Assembly (NCBI GenBank): GCA_027044735.1 | Contig: JALUBW010000115.1 | Span: 1-13,996 of the forward strand | Origin: Anaerolineales bacterium | Lineage (GTDB): Bacteria; Chloroflexota; Anaerolineae; Anaerolineales; DRMV01 | DNA: 13,996 bases | Direction: 5' to 3' | Shown here: in pieces, positions 13,348 to 13,996 of the stretch | Numbering within the stretch: the stretch's first letter is position 1 | Layout: each line of letters starts with the position of its first letter | Notes under the pieces: generated by a model | The model's input: only the letters and a program-made list of their open reading frames with translations | What the model was told of the DNA's origin: nothing | Database searches by the model: none | Program-made: the position numbers and the translations under genes

Positions 13348-13471
13348 GCCCAACGATTGCGTCAGCGGCACGGCGGCGCCGACCTTGACCACTGTTGGCG
13401 GCGCGCCTTCGCCCTAAAACCGCCGACGTTGCCCCACGGCGAAGCCGTGTCCGCTGCACGCCGGGTTGGGC
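13348..13471 (-). other. attC recombination site 6
   Basis: 124 bp. Minus strand: GCCCAAC (13465-13471), arm GTGCAGCGGACACGGC, hairpin centre, arm GCCGTGCCGCTGACGC, then GTTGGGC (13348-13354). One extra A in the first arm gives minus-strand polarity. The centre mixes features of the two sub-types: GGCGCCG-type next to one arm and CGTTGGGGCAACG-type next to the other. Confidence 0.88.
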
Positions 13472-13996
13472 GCAGCCCGACCCCCTGCAGCCACGGCCAA
13501 AAAAGACCGCACGGCCAAGAATCAGAGAAAGCCTACCGTCGCCCGGCCACCGGAACGCGCGGCCCGCCGACCGCCGCGCGGGCTGGGGGAACGAGCGACC
13601 GGCCTTTGCGCTGCTTTCAGTTTAGCATCGGGCCAGCCTTTTCGCAAGCCCCTTGGCCTTGCCGGCAGAGGAACCCCCGCGAGCGCCCCCGACCATCGCG
13701 ACGCCACGGAAGGCCGCCGCGCACGCCATGGGCGCAGCCCTTGCGGCCAGACGTCGCCTGTGGCGTCCTGGGTGCGCGTTTCCCGCGCCCCCGCGCGGCC
13801 GAACAAAACGCGTCCCCTCCGCAGCCCCGGCTTGCCGACGGCCGCCTCAGCCTCCTCGCCATCCGCCTGCCGGAGCAGCCGCGGGCGCTCCCAATGCTAA
13901 AGAACCACGCCTCCCGCCGCAGCGAGAGCCCAAATCATAACCTCGGCCTGCCGGAACCCCTGCCCCTCGCTGTCCTTCGCCCCGGCGCAGCCCGAT
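13472..13996 (-). repeat. GC-rich non-coding cassette module, copy C (runs off the window)
   Basis: Nearly the same as copy A over the whole visible length, including the middle part (13770-13955) that copy B lacks. It ends at the window edge inside the head module. It is the tail, and perhaps the whole, of a non-coding cassette ending in attC-6. Open frames on both strands are Arg/Pro/Ala-rich artefacts of high GC content. Confidence 0.85.
13619..13647 (-). promoter_or_regulatory. Predicted promoter in module copy C, facing attC-6
   Basis: Minus strand: TTGCGA (13642-13647), 17-base spacer, extended TG and TAAACT (13619-13624). It is the same layout as copies A and B. Read-through would cross attC-6 into cassette Z; a GC-rich stem and T-run at 13499-13516 may stop part of it. 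Confidence 0.55.

Larger units (their letters stand above)
4968..13996 (-). mobile_element. Integron gene-cassette array (no integrase in window)
   Basis: The stretch contains five full attC sites, one half attC, and cargo genes that all face the same way. Each gene group is followed on the minus strand by an attC. The sites are closely alike, as in chromosomal integron arrays built by one integrase, and two genes end with their stop codon inside the first attC box, as cassettes often do. Cassette genes are visibly less GC-rich than the non-coding modules between them. The distal end (4968) breaks off inside what would be an attC outer box, next to a transposase remnant. No tyrosine recombinase gene is present; polarity places intI/attI beyond the right edge if it exists. 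Otherwise this is a CALIN. Confidence 0.85.

Noticed and set aside
5534..13471. Regularly recurring repeats considered as a CRISPR array
   Set aside because: The units are 124-126 bp, spaced by whole genes or modules, and have attC box architecture; there are no short repeats with uniform spacers and no cas genes.
13466..13940. Overlapping plus- and minus-strand open frames in module copy C, similar to those in copy A
   Set aside because: Similarity follows from the DNA repeat. Several frames are open at once because of high GC content, and no frame has a domain or a convincing ribosome site.

Overview
The window looks like bacterial chromosome carrying part of an integron gene-cassette array (a CALIN, or the distal part of a sedentary chromosomal integron). 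Every convincing gene is on the minus strand, so read it from high to low coordinates. Starts are preceded by strong GGAGG-type ribosome sites, and GTG starts are common. Proline/threonine-rich lipoproteins, small secreted proteins and GC-rich dispersed repeats suggest an environmental, possibly Chloroflexota (Anaerolineae-like) genome. That assignment is inference, because no marker gene is present.

Region 1 (1-4630) is ordinary chromosome: a SAM-dependent methyltransferase boxed in by inverted repeat blocks, a NUDIX hydrolase, and a likely operon of a YcgL/RlaP-type nucleotidyltransferase, a small membrane protein and a lipoprotein. Region 2 (about 4625-4931) is a frameshifted C-terminal remnant of an IS256-type transposase, next to the truncated end of the array.

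Region 3 (4968-13996) is the cassette array. Five complete attC sites (124-126 bp) and one half site share a GCCYAAC-type outer box, an inner arm pair (TTCAGCGGACACGGC / GCCGTGCCGCTGA) with one unpaired base, and a GTTRRRY outer box. The side carrying the extra base shows that the cassettes read on the minus strand, like their genes. In order of transcription the cargo is: (i) a GC-rich non-coding module running in from the window edge; (ii) a secreted Cys/His protein plus a LolA-like protein; (iii) an AbiEii-like nucleotidyltransferase and a DUF5694/TraB-like protein, fused through a half attC; (iv) a three-gene cassette of a small LuxR/GerE-type HTH protein and two exported proteins; (v) a second three-gene cassette with a clearly related HTH protein and two different exported proteins; (vi) a terminal non-coding cassette whose own attC is lost. 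No integrase is visible. Cassette polarity puts intI/attI, if present, beyond position 13996.

The two most unusual features are the repeated HTH-plus-exported-proteins cassette design and a roughly 300-bp GC-rich module. The module occurs three times and each copy has a conserved extended -10 promoter pointing at the neighbouring attC or its lost position. It could therefore drive downstream cassettes or make a short RNA. All functional statements come from reading the sequence and from family knowledge; no searches were run.
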